Origin: Paraburkholderia tropica
GTDB taxonomy: Bacteria > Pseudomonadota > Gammaproteobacteria > Burkholderiales > Burkholderiaceae
Direction: 5' to 3'
DNA length: 64,000 nucleotides
Assembly: GCF_900109265.1 (NCBI RefSeq)
Contig: NZ_FNZM01000017.1
Location: 124,001-188,000 of the forward strand
Below the pieces are notes generated by a model. It ran no database searches. It worked only from the letters and a program-made list of their open reading frames with translations, and was not told where the DNA came from. The position numbers and the translations under genes are program-made. Positions 53,552 to 63,443 of this stretch are shown here, one piece after another. Every line of letters starts with the position of its first letter. Position 1 is the first letter of the stretch.

Positions 53552-54397
53552 TCATGCTGCTGTCCTTTTGGTCATGGCGGCGTGACGTCCGCTCGCGCGG
53601 CGCGCGAGGAACCCTACCACCAGCCAGTACACCGCGTAAGCGATCAGGTTCATCAGCGCCGGATGCGCACGATAACCCGTGAGCGTCGCGACGAGCGAAC
53701 CGAAAGTGCTCGAATCGTCGAGGATCGCCGACGAATTCCACACCTGGTCGACGATGGTCGGCAGGATTTCCTTGTCGATCAGCTTGTCGACGCCCGTCTG
53801 AAACAGGCCCGCACCGAGGAACAGCAGCATGATCTCGGTGACGCGGAAGAAATAGCGCCACGAGAAGTACTTGCCGCCCAGCTGCAGAATATAGAACGTG
53901 AGGAACGCAAGGCCGAGGCCGAGCAGCACGGCGACGTACTGGCTCGCGTCGACGTGGCCCGACTGACCGAAACCGAGACCGTAGAGGAAGATCACCGTCT
54001 CGCTGCCTTCGCGCGCGATGGCCAGCGCGACCAGCACCGTGATGCCCCACCAGTTCGCATCGCGCGTGCTCTTCTCGAGCGACTCTTCCATCTCGCGCTT
54101 GAGCGTGCGGCCGTGCTGCTTCATCCACAGCACCATCTGCACGATCAGCACGCAGGCGACCAGCACCATGCCGGTCTGGAAGTAGTCCTGGGCGTCGCCC
54201 GAGAGCACTTCGGTGAAGCCCACGAGCGCCGCGCCCAGCGCGATCGCCGCGAGAATGCCCAGACCCACGCCGGCCCAGAGATACGGCAGACCACGGCGCG
54301 CGTCGGCGTCGCCGTTCTTCAGCCACGCATACAGAATGCCGACCACGAGCAGCGCTTCCACGCTCTCGCGCCAGACGATGAACAATACCTGACCCAT
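53552..54397 (-). CDS. ftrC: FTR1-family iron permease
   Basis: 281 residues, 7 helices, with both hallmark REXXE iron motifs: VWRESVEALLVVGILYAW near the N-terminus and IAREGSETVIFLYGLGFG in the middle. Moves iron across the inner membrane. ATG 54395-54397 with AGGAGCCAAGG upstream. The C-terminus ends ARRASGRHAAMTKRTAA. Confidence 0.94.
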   Translation of the reverse strand: MGQVLFIVWRESVEALLVVGILYAWLKNGDADARRGLPYLWAGVGLGILAAIALGAALVGFTEVLSGDAQDYFQTGMVLVACVLIVQMVLWMKQHGRTLKREMEESLEKSTRDANWWGITVLVALAIAREGSETVIFLYGLGFGQSGHVDASQYVAVLLGLGLAFLTFYILQLGGKYFSWRYFFRVTEIMLLFLGAGLFQTGVDKLIDKEILPTIVDQVWNSSAILDDSSTFGSLVATLTGYRAHPALMNLIAYAVYWLVVGFLARRASGRHAAMTKRTAA

Positions 54398-54479
54398 TCC
54401 TTGGCTCCTGCCGCCGGCACACGCGCCGGCCGCGTTCTTCACTTCATGACGATGACGGCTTCTGGCCGATCGAATCGCA

Positions 54480-54833
54480 TCACTTCGCGACGATCACACC
54501 CTGCGCCTGCTGATGGAAATCGTCGAAAAACTTGTACTCGCCCGGATCGAGCGGCGCGATCACGACGAACGAATCCGCGCCCGGCGCCAGCACTTTTTCC
54601 TTGCGCAACTGAACGCTCTCGAATTCGGCCGCGCCCTTGCCCGTGTTACGCACCTCGATCTTGATGCGCTTGCCCGCCGGCACTTCGATGCGCGCGGGGT
54701 TCAGCTTGCCGTCGGTCATTTCGAGCTTGAACGTCGGCAGATCCTCGGCGTGCGCCACCGTGGCCACGCCCGCCAGCGACGCTGCAAAAGACGCGCTGAG
54801 CGCGAGCGCCGCAAACTTGCGAATTCCGGTCAT
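54480..54833 (-). CDS. ftrB: Periplasmic cupredoxin-domain protein of the ferrous uptake system
   Basis: 117 residues with a signal peptide (ALALSASFAASLAGVATVAHA) and a small beta-sandwich: FKLEMTDGKLNPARIEVPAG, IEVRNTGKGAAEFESVQLRK and PGEYKFFDDFHQQAQGV. The cupredoxin fold in FtrB is proposed to bind copper and oxidise ferrous iron for transfer to FtrC. The classical Cys copper ligand is absent and only a C-terminal His is visible, so its redox chemistry is uncertain. ATG 54831-54833. Confidence 0.88.
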   Translation of the reverse strand: MTGIRKFAALALSASFAASLAGVATVAHAEDLPTFKLEMTDGKLNPARIEVPAGKRIKIEVRNTGKGAAEFESVQLRKEKVLAPGADSFVVIAPLDPGEYKFFDDFHQQAQGVIVAK

Positions 54834-54950
54834 GAGTCTTACCTGCTCCTTCGTGTCCTGCGCGCAGCGACTGCGCGCGACTCGGGGTCCTGCTGAATGC
54901 TTCGCGACGCGGCCCGCGCGGCGACTGGCGCGCGCGGGCCGCATGCGGAT

Positions 54951-55499
54951 TTAGTAACCGCCCTTCTTGCCGATGCCCGCGAACGGGAAATCGTATTCGA
55001 TCGTGATGGGCTTGAACCACGGGCCCACGCCGGTTTCCTTGTCGACGTGACGGCCGAACGCCATGTGGCCCGTCTGCATCGGCGCTTCGACGATCAGCTT
55101 CAGGTGGTACTTGCCGGGACCGGCGAGCTTCACGTTGTCGCCGTAATGCGGGCCGTCGTTGGCGACCATCGGCATCAGGTCGCCCTTTTGCACGTAGCTC
55201 GAACCCGGCTTCGAGAGTTCGTAATGGACCTGCAGATACGGCATCCAGTCGCCTTCGGCAAAACCGGTCGGGTTGTTCTTGACCGCGTGGATGTCCGACT
55301 CGAGGTGGATGTCCGAGTCCGACGCCTTGCGCATCATGCCTTCCGGTTCCATGGTGATCGGCTGCAGATAGACCGCGCCGATTTCCATGCCGCCCTGGAT
55401 GGCCTGCTTGCCGATCGGGTATTCGGCCGCCTGGGCCGAGAACGCCGCCGCTGCGGCCGCCATGACGACGGTGCCGCGCACGAAAGATTGGATCCGCAT
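54951..55499 (-). CDS. ftrA: Periplasmic iron-binding protein FtrA (P19-like)
   Basis: 182 residues. Signal peptide SFVRGTVVMAAAAAAFSAQA, then EYPIGKQAIQGGMEIGAVYL, MMRKASDSDIHLESDIHAV and GKYHLKLIVEAPMQTGHMAFGRH with the Met/His/Glu copper and iron ligands of P19/FtrA. First gene of ftrABCD. ATG 55497-55499 has CAGGAG upstream. A Fur-like site lies 70 bp upstream. Confidence 0.94.
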   Translation of the reverse strand: MRIQSFVRGTVVMAAAAAAFSAQAAEYPIGKQAIQGGMEIGAVYLQPITMEPEGMMRKASDSDIHLESDIHAVKNNPTGFAEGDWMPYLQVHYELSKPGSSYVQKGDLMPMVANDGPHYGDNVKLAGPGKYHLKLIVEAPMQTGHMAFGRHVDKETGVGPWFKPITIEYDFPFAGIGKKGGY

Positions 55500-55568
55500 C
55501 GAAACTCCTGATTTTTTTATGAGTGATACCACCGAACCGACAACGCGCATCAACCTGAAAATGTTAAT

Positions 55569-55587
55569 GCGAACAATTCTCAATAAT
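55569..55587. promoter_or_regulatory. Fur-like site upstream of ftrA
   Basis: The plus strand at 55566-55587 reads AATGCGAACAATTCTCAATAA, agreeing at 16 of 21 positions with the inverted bfd site. It matches the general 19-bp Fur consensus at 11 positions only, so is weaker than the bfd site. Confidence 0.6.
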
Positions 55588-55782
55588 GGCGGAGTTTAAC
55601 ACCGAAGCCAGTGCGGAACAATTTGTGGAAGCCAGAAAGCCCCATCGCAACAGGGTTTTAGCACCGTTACACACGTAAGCTTAACGGCGCCTTACGACTG
55701 GATCCGAATCTATTTTCGCGATACGGCGATCCGAAAGCCAATTGCAGGATTAAGCGAGGAAAACACTGAAACCGGCGCAAGC

Positions 55783-55818
55783 CAAAAAGAAAGCGCGCGA
55801 TCAAAAACCCCGCGCGCG
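55783..55818 (-). terminator. Intrinsic terminator after uvrB
   Basis: On the minus strand GCGCGCG and CGCGCGC pair around a ~11-base loop and are followed by TTTCTTTTTGG. Confidence 0.6.
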
Positions 55819-55858
55819 TTCGCCGGTTTTCCCTCGCGCCCGTCGCCAGGCGCCACGA

Positions 55859-57940
<2,082 letters not shown>

Positions 57941-58410
57941 GGGTGACATCCTGTGCGCGGAGCAAACAACTATTCTAGCGTCTCGCCCGATCTTGCCGGG
58001 GGGCGAGCCTTGGGGGCGCCTGCCGGGTCTTGCGGGGCGCGACGGCGCGGCTGCGGCGTGCGTTCCGGAACCGTTTTCGCCGTCGGCAAAAGGCAAGCGG
58101 AGAGCTGACAGAAGGAACAGATGGGGCGTCGCAGGCGCCGCTGCAAGGGCCGCGCCGCACGCTGCGGCGGAAATTCACGCGCGGGCGCGGCGGCTGCGAC
58201 ATCAGGTGCAGACCAAATGGCCCCGCTGGCGTCGCAGTCGGCGGAAATACGGCCGGCGGATTCGTTACAATAGCGAGTTGCGTGGCCGGCTGCCCGGCGC
58301 TCGTCGCTCGCGAGGAGCGCGCCAAAGAAGTCCCGAATCTGCCGAAGTACCGGCGAATATCGGCAGCGTGTGGTCCACCGAGCTTCTCCCTTCACTTTTG
58401 CCGAACCATC
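57941..58410. other. Divergent intergenic region uvrB-aminotransferase
   Basis: 470 bp with both promoters. A TACAAT -10 at 58266-58271 serves the aminotransferase. In-frame open sequence upstream of its ATG is not conserved-looking and is not called. Confidence 0.6.
58266..58271 (+). promoter_or_regulatory. Aminotransferase -10 element
   Basis: TACAAT in GTTACAATAGCG, about 140 bp before the ATG, leaving a long 5' leader. Identical 12-mer to the one at 40097-40108. Confidence 0.55.
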
Positions 58411-59610
58411 ATGTCCCTCTTTTCCGCTGTCGAACTCGCCCCCCGCGACCCGATCCTGGGTCTGAACGAAGCCTATAACGCCGATACGCGCGCGACCAAG
58501 GTGAACCTCGGTGTGGGCGTGTACACCAACGAGGACGGCAAGATTCCGCTGCTGCGCGCGGTGCGCGATGCGGAAATGGCCCGCGTGGAAGCCGGCCTGC
58601 CGCGCGGCTATCTGCCGATCGAAGGTATCGCCGCCTATGACGCGGCCGTGCAGAAGCTGCTGCTCGGCGACGACTCGCCGCTGCTGGCCGCGGGCCGCGT
58701 CGTCACGGCGCAGGCGCTGGGCGGCACGGGCGCGCTGAAGATCGGCGCCGACTTCCTGAAGCGCGTGAACCCGAACGCCAAGGTTGCGATCAGCGACCCG
58801 AGCTGGGAAAACCACCGCGCGCTGTTCGAAAGCGCCGGCTTCGAAGTCATCGCCTACCCGTACTACGACGCGCAGACCAACGGCGTGAACTTCGAAGGCA
58901 TGCTGAGCGCGCTCAACGGCTACGCCGCGGGCACGGTCGTCGTGCTGCACGCGTGCTGCCACAACCCGACCGGCGTCGACCTCACGATCGACCAGTGGAA
59001 GCAGGTGATCGAAGTCGTGAAGGCGCGCGAGCTCGTGCCCTTCCTCGACATCGCCTACCAGGGTTTCGGTGACGGCATCGCCGAAGACGGCGAAGTCGTG
59101 CGCCTGTTCGCCGCTTCGGAACTGAACGTGTTCGTGTCGTCGTCGTTCTCGAAGTCGTTCTCGCTGTACGGCGAGCGCGTCGGCGCGCTGTCGATCATCA
59201 CGAGCAGCAAGGAAGAATCGACGCGCGTGCTGTCGCAACTCAAGCGCGTGATCCGCACGAACTACTCGAACCCGCCGACGCACGGCGGTTCGGTGGTCGC
59301 CGCCGTGCTCGGCTCGGCCGACCTGCGCGCCATGTGGGAAGCCGAACTCGGCGAAATGCGCAACCGCATCCGCGCGATGCGCACGGGCCTCGTCGAACGC
59401 CTGACGGCGGCCGGCGTCGACCGCGACTTCAACTTCATCAACGTGCAGCGCGGCATGTTCTCGTACTCGGGCCTGACGGCGGCGCAAGTCGACCGCCTGC
59501 GCGAAGAGTTCGGCATCTACGCCGTGAGCACCGGCCGCATCTGCGTGGCCGCGCTGAACACGCGCAACCTCGACGCCGTCGCGACCGCCGTCGCCGCCGT
59601 GCTGAAGTAA
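58411..59610 (+). CDS. tyrB: Aromatic amino-acid/aspartate aminotransferase
   Basis: 399-residue class I PLP aminotransferase. The Schiff-base lysine is Lys248 in SSSFSKSFSLYGERVG; other motifs are GGTGALKIGADFLKR, HACCHNPTGVDLT, DIAYQGFGDG and the substrate Arg in GRICVAALN. Aspartate/tyrosine transaminases of betaproteobacteria cannot be separated confidently by sequence alone; tyrB is the usual name. ATG 58411. Divergent from uvrB. Confidence 0.9.
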   Translation: MSLFSAVELAPRDPILGLNEAYNADTRATKVNLGVGVYTNEDGKIPLLRAVRDAEMARVEAGLPRGYLPIEGIAAYDAAVQKLLLGDDSPLLAAGRVVTAQALGGTGALKIGADFLKRVNPNAKVAISDPSWENHRALFESAGFEVIAYPYYDAQTNGVNFEGMLSALNGYAAGTVVVLHACCHNPTGVDLTIDQWKQVIEVVKARELVPFLDIAYQGFGDGIAEDGEVVRLFAASELNVFVSSSFSKSFSLYGERVGALSIITSSKEESTRVLSQLKRVIRTNYSNPPTHGGSVVAAVLGSADLRAMWEAELGEMRNRIRAMRTGLVERLTAAGVDRDFNFINVQRGMFSYSGLTAAQVDRLREEFGIYAVSTGRICVAALNTRNLDAVATAVAAVLK

Positions 59611-59673
59611 GCGTGCCGAAATAAGCGATTCGCCTCGATGCGCCGTTTTCGGACGGCGCGTCGAAGTGAGACG

Positions 59674-59711
59674 AAAAAGGCGTCCGTTCGCAAGAACGGA
59701 CGCCTTTTGTT
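59674..59711. terminator. Bidirectional intrinsic terminator after the aminotransferase
   Basis: AAAAAGGCGTCCGTTC-GCAA-GAACGGACGCCTTTT, perfect long stem with an A-run on one side and T-run on the other. It separates the aminotransferase from the convergent patatin gene. Confidence 0.93.
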
Positions 59712-59753
59712 TGGGCGCAGACTACTGCGCCTGCCTGAGCGCAAATCGCGCGT

Positions 59754-61064
59754 TCAACCGTGCCCGTGCATATCGCGATGGATATCGTGCGTGACGAAGC
59801 CCGAATCGTTATCGGGTTTGTCGAGCCACCCCGGTTGCCCGAGCGACGCGCGGATGTCCTGCAAGCCGCTCGTCCAGTGCTCGCGCATCGTCGAAATGCC
59901 GAACTGGAAGTCCTTGAAGTGGCCTTCGTACTCCTTGTGCCGGTAGATCAGGTGGATCACGTTGTACTTCTTCGAGCACGAGAGTTCGTCCGCCAGCTCG
60001 ATCCACCTGTCCTGCCGATGCTCGGGCGCGACGCGCTCCAGCACCTCGCGCAGCACGTGCCGGAAACGCTGCGAGCGTTGCAGCATGTCGGTGACCATCC
60101 GCGTGCGGCTCGAATACTGGATGTCCTTCATGCGGCCCTGCACGTCGGTGATGTTGTCGGGCACCGGACCGCGCGCGCTCCATAAATCGACCTGAAACGC
60201 GAGCGTGTCGCGCCGCGGCGTGGTCTGAATCACCTCGTAGAGCGGCGTGTTCGACATCAGACCGCCGTCCCAGTAATACTCGCCGTCGATTTCCACCGCC
60301 GCGAAACCCGGCGGCAACGCGCCCGACGCGATGAAATGCTCGGGGCGCAGCGTGGTGGTCGAATTGTCGAAGTAGACGAAGTTGCCCGTGCCCACGTTCA
60401 CCGCGCCCACCGAGACGCGTATCTCGCGCGAATTGATGCGGTCGAAATCGCAGAGCCGTTCGAGCGTGGCCTTGAGCGGCGTGGTGTCGTAATAGCTCGC
60501 CTTGCCCGGCTCGCCCGCCGCGGTGGGCAGCGGCGGCGGAAAGCGCGGCGTGAAGAAGCCCTTCTGCCCTTCGATCACCGCGCCCGCCGCCTGCAAGGCC
60601 GTGAAGCTCTTGCGCACGGCGTCACCGGAATTGAACAGCGCGTGCTCGATGAAGGCCGGCAGCGGCGGACTCCACGCGGGCTGGCAGATCGTCTCCCAGA
60701 ACTCGCGCAGACGCGCCACGCGATGCTCGGGCGCATTGCCTGCGATCAGCGCCGTATTGAGCGCGCCGATGGAAATGCCCGCGATCCAGTTGGGCGCGAT
60801 GCCCGCCTCGAACAGCCCTTCGTACACGCCCGCCTGATACGCGCCGAGCGCACCGCCGCCTTGCAGCGTGAGCGCGACCGTCTCCCATTGATCGGAGTCG
60901 CTCGCGCAGCGCGAGACGCGCGGGTGCGCGCCGGGACGGGGAGCGGTTTCAGCGCCCGCCTGTACGCCTGCCGGTTCGCCAACCTGTGCGCCCGTGGCGG
61001 CGCGTACGCCGGTCGCGTCGTCGACGGCGCTCGACTGCGCCTGCCCTTTCTTGCGTTGCGCCAT
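59754..61064 (-). CDS. Patatin-like phospholipase (DUF3734)
   Basis: 436 residues. The N-terminal ~50 residues are Ala/Gly-rich and disordered. The patatin domain starts VALTLQGGGALGAYQAGVYE (oxyanion loop), with the nucleophile Ser in GISIGALNTAL and the dyad Asp in YYWDGGLMSNTPLYEV. The C-terminal ~120 residues (TRMVTDMLQRSQRFRHV, HLIYRHKEYEGHFKDFQF) match DUF3734. Hydrolyses a lipid or polyester. It begins 15 bp after bdhA in the same direction, suggesting a role in polyhydroxybutyrate or storage-lipid turnover. Confidence 0.92.
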   Translation of the reverse strand: MAQRKKGQAQSSAVDDATGVRAATGAQVGEPAGVQAGAETAPRPGAHPRVSRCASDSDQWETVALTLQGGGALGAYQAGVYEGLFEAGIAPNWIAGISIGALNTALIAGNAPEHRVARLREFWETICQPAWSPPLPAFIEHALFNSGDAVRKSFTALQAAGAVIEGQKGFFTPRFPPPLPTAAGEPGKASYYDTTPLKATLERLCDFDRINSREIRVSVGAVNVGTGNFVYFDNSTTTLRPEHFIASGALPPGFAAVEIDGEYYWDGGLMSNTPLYEVIQTTPRRDTLAFQVDLWSARGPVPDNITDVQGRMKDIQYSSRTRMVTDMLQRSQRFRHVLREVLERVAPEHRQDRWIELADELSCSKKYNVIHLIYRHKEYEGHFKDFQFGISTMREHWTSGLQDIRASLGQPGWLDKPDNDSGFVTHDIHRDMHGHG

Positions 61065-61079
61065 GACCGGCCCTCCGCG

Positions 61080-61883
61080 TTACTGCATGAACCAGCCGTG
61101 GCTCACCACGAACGACTGACCCGTGAAGGCCGCCGTGGGGAATGCCGAGAGGAACAGCACCGTTTGTGCGACGTCCTCGACGGTCGTGAAGATGCCGTCG
61201 ACGGTGCCGCCAAGCATGACGCGCTTGACCACTTCCTCTTCCGAAATGCCGAGTTCCCTGGCCTGCTCGGGAATCTGCTTTTCGACCAGCGGCGTGCGCA
61301 CGAAGCCCGGACAGACCACATGCGAGCGCACGTTGTGCTTGCCGCCTTCCTTCGCGAGCACGCGCGCGAGACCGAGCAGCGCATGCTTGGCCGCCACGTA
61401 GGCCGACTTGAGCGGCGACGCTTCGTGCGAGTGCACCGAGCCCATGTAGATCACCACGCCGCCGCGGTCGTCCTTGTACATATGCTGGAGCGCGGCTTTG
61501 GTCGTGAGGAACGCGCCGTCGACGTGAATCGCCTGCATCTTCTTCCAGTCGGAGAACGCGTAATTCTCGATGGGATTGACGATCTGAATGCCGGCGTTCG
61601 AAACGAGAATGTCGATCGAGCCGAATTCGGCGGCCACGCGGTCGATGCCCTGATTGACGGCGTCTTCGTTGGTGACGTCCATGGCCACGCCGATCGCCTT
61701 GCCGCCCGCGCCCTTGATCTCTTCGGCGACGGCGTCGGCGCCGCTCTGGTTAAGGTCGGCGATGGCGACGGCCGCGCCCGCCTGGGCGAGCGTGAGTGCG
61801 ATCTGCTTGCCAATACCGCTGGCCGCGCCGGTAACGACCGCGACCTTGCCATCGAGCTTCGAATTCAGAGTGAGAGACGACAT
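61080..61883 (-). CDS. bdhA: 3-hydroxybutyrate dehydrogenase
   Basis: 267-residue SDR: VAVVTGAASGIGKQIALTLA, ILVSNAGIQIVNPIENY, the catalytic Ser in VIYMGSVHSHEASP, SAYVAAKHALLGLARVL (YxxxK), and the 3-HBDH-type C-terminus FVVSHGWFMQ. Reversibly oxidises D-3-hydroxybutyrate to acetoacetate with NAD+, the last step of PHB breakdown. ATG 61881-61883 with TGGAGGTG upstream. Co-transcribed with the patatin gene downstream. Confidence 0.95.
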   Translation of the reverse strand: MSSLTLNSKLDGKVAVVTGAASGIGKQIALTLAQAGAAVAIADLNQSGADAVAEEIKGAGGKAIGVAMDVTNEDAVNQGIDRVAAEFGSIDILVSNAGIQIVNPIENYAFSDWKKMQAIHVDGAFLTTKAALQHMYKDDRGGVVIYMGSVHSHEASPLKSAYVAAKHALLGLARVLAKEGGKHNVRSHVVCPGFVRTPLVEKQIPEQARELGISEEEVVKRVMLGGTVDGIFTTVEDVAQTVLFLSAFPTAAFTGQSFVVSHGWFMQ

Positions 61884-62228
61884 CGAGCACCTCCAGGAAT
61901 GGGACAACGACGTAGAAGAGATGAGACCTCGACGCGCGCATACCGTCAAACCTGTCGAATGGCTTAAGCGTTTTCCTGCATTTGTCCTACGCCATCCGGC
62001 CGGATGTTGCGCCGCGGCCAACCGCGCTATTGTGCATGAAGCCGCGTGTCGCAAGCGTCGATCTGGACAAGGCGGCGCAGGCTTGCCGCAGCGCATCGTC
62101 GCGCGCAGGCACGGCGGCGGTTCGGCCATCCATGCGGTCCGGCTGTTCAACCGCTTGCACAACGCCGCGCGCGCGCAGCGCGGCCCGCGCGATCGTGCTA
62201 ATTTGGCGAGCTCAACAAGGAGGCGTTC
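61884..62228. other. Divergent intergenic region bdhA-aldo/keto reductase
   Basis: 345 bp holding both promoters. A strong AAGGAGGCG ribosome-binding site precedes the aldo/keto reductase. No gene or repeat is visible. Confidence 0.6.
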
Positions 62229-63200
62229 ATGAACTATCGGCGACTGGGCCGCTCGGGCCTGCAGGTTAGCGAACTGTCTATCGGCTCGTGGGTCACGTAC
62301 GGCAATCAGGTCGATCGCAATCTCGCGCGCGAGTCGCTCGCCGCGGCGCGCGATGCGGGCGTCAACTTCTTCGACAACGCCGAGGTCTACGCAGGCGGCA
62401 AGTCCGAGGAAATCATGGGCCAGGCGCTCAAGGAACTCGCCTGGCCGCGCGTCAGCTACGTGGTCTCCACCAAGTTCTTCTGGGGCTTGAACGAAGCGCC
62501 CAATCAGTACCACACGCTCAATCGCAAATATCTGCTGAATGCCATCGACGAATCGCTCAAGCGGCTGCAGCTCGATTACGTCGACCTCGTGTTCTGCCAC
62601 CGCCCCGACCCGAACACGCCGGTTGAAGAAACCGTCTGGGCGATGAGCGACATGATCACGCGCGGCAAGGCCTTGTACTGGGGCACGTCGGAATGGAGCG
62701 CGGAGGAAATCCGCGCCGCGTGGGAAATTGCCGAACGGCATCATCTTCACAAGCCGGTCATGGAACAGCCGCAGTACAACCTGTTCCATCGCCGCCGCGT
62801 GGAAGACGAATATCGCCGCCTGTACGAAGACATCGGCCTTGGCCTCACCACGTGGAGCCCGCTCGCCTCGGGGCTGCTGACCGGCAAGTATCGCAGCGGC
62901 GTGCCGTCGGACAGCCGGGCGCAACTGCAAGGCTACGACTGGCTGCGCAAGGAAGTCACCGACGCGGACAAGAACGCCATCGTCGGCAAGCTCGCCGACT
63001 TCGCGAAGGAACTCGATTGCACGGTCGGCCAGCTCGCACTCGCGTGGATCCTGAAGAACCCGCACGTGAGCACGGTCATCACGGGCGCGTCGCGCGTCGA
63101 GCAGATCGGCGAGAATATGAAGGCGCGCGATGTGGCCGAAAAGATCACGCCCGAAGTGAAGGCGAAGATCGAGGCGATCGTCGGCGAGCATTACGAGTAA
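62229..63200 (+). CDS. Aldo/keto reductase (Kv-beta/YghZ-like)
   Basis: 323 residues, TIM-barrel NADPH reductase. Catalytic tetrad segments: FFDNAEVYAGGKSEEIMG (Asp, Tyr), VSTKFFWG (Lys) and VDLVFCHRPDPNTPVEET (His). WGTSEWSAEEI, MEQPQYNLFHRRRVE and TWSPLASGLLTGKY are typical of the AKR6/14 group related to potassium-channel beta subunits. Probably reduces reactive carbonyls. ATG 62229. Confidence 0.93.
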   Translation: MNYRRLGRSGLQVSELSIGSWVTYGNQVDRNLARESLAAARDAGVNFFDNAEVYAGGKSEEIMGQALKELAWPRVSYVVSTKFFWGLNEAPNQYHTLNRKYLLNAIDESLKRLQLDYVDLVFCHRPDPNTPVEETVWAMSDMITRGKALYWGTSEWSAEEIRAAWEIAERHHLHKPVMEQPQYNLFHRRRVEDEYRRLYEDIGLGLTTWSPLASGLLTGKYRSGVPSDSRAQLQGYDWLRKEVTDADKNAIVGKLADFAKELDCTVGQLALAWILKNPHVSTVITGASRVEQIGENMKARDVAEKITPEVKAKIEAIVGEHYE

Positions 63201-63244
63201 GGCGGCAACTCAGCCTTTGGGCCAGGCCGCGCTGCACGACGCTG

Positions 63245-63250
63245 TACAAT
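63245..63250 (+). promoter_or_regulatory. Probable -10 element upstream of rlmJ
   Basis: TACAAT in CTGTACAATACGC, 194 bp upstream of the rlmJ ATG. No clear -35. Confidence 0.5.
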
Positions 63251-63443
63251 ACGCGGCCTCGCCGGCATGCCTCGTTCCCGAAGCACGTGAAACGCCGCCG
63301 GCGCGCATCGCCAGCGGCGCGTCCCGAAAGAGCTTGCTCGAAAGAAGCTCTCGAAAGAACCTGAGCGCCGCCGTTTATCGTTTCACCGCCATTGGCGCGC
63401 AAGTGCGCGCGCCGGTCGCCACCTTCCTCGCGTCCGCCCCAAC

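Larger units (their letters stand above)
55500..55858. other. Intergenic region ftrA-uvrB
   Basis: 359 bp. Contains the ftrA promoter with a Fur-like site (55569-55587) and the uvrB terminator (55783-55818). The 55620-55780 stretch carries nothing I can name. Confidence 0.6.

Noticed and set aside
57941..58100. LexA/SOS box for uvrB
   Set aside because: No CTGT-N8-ACAG or close variant was found in the first 150 bp upstream of the uvrB start.
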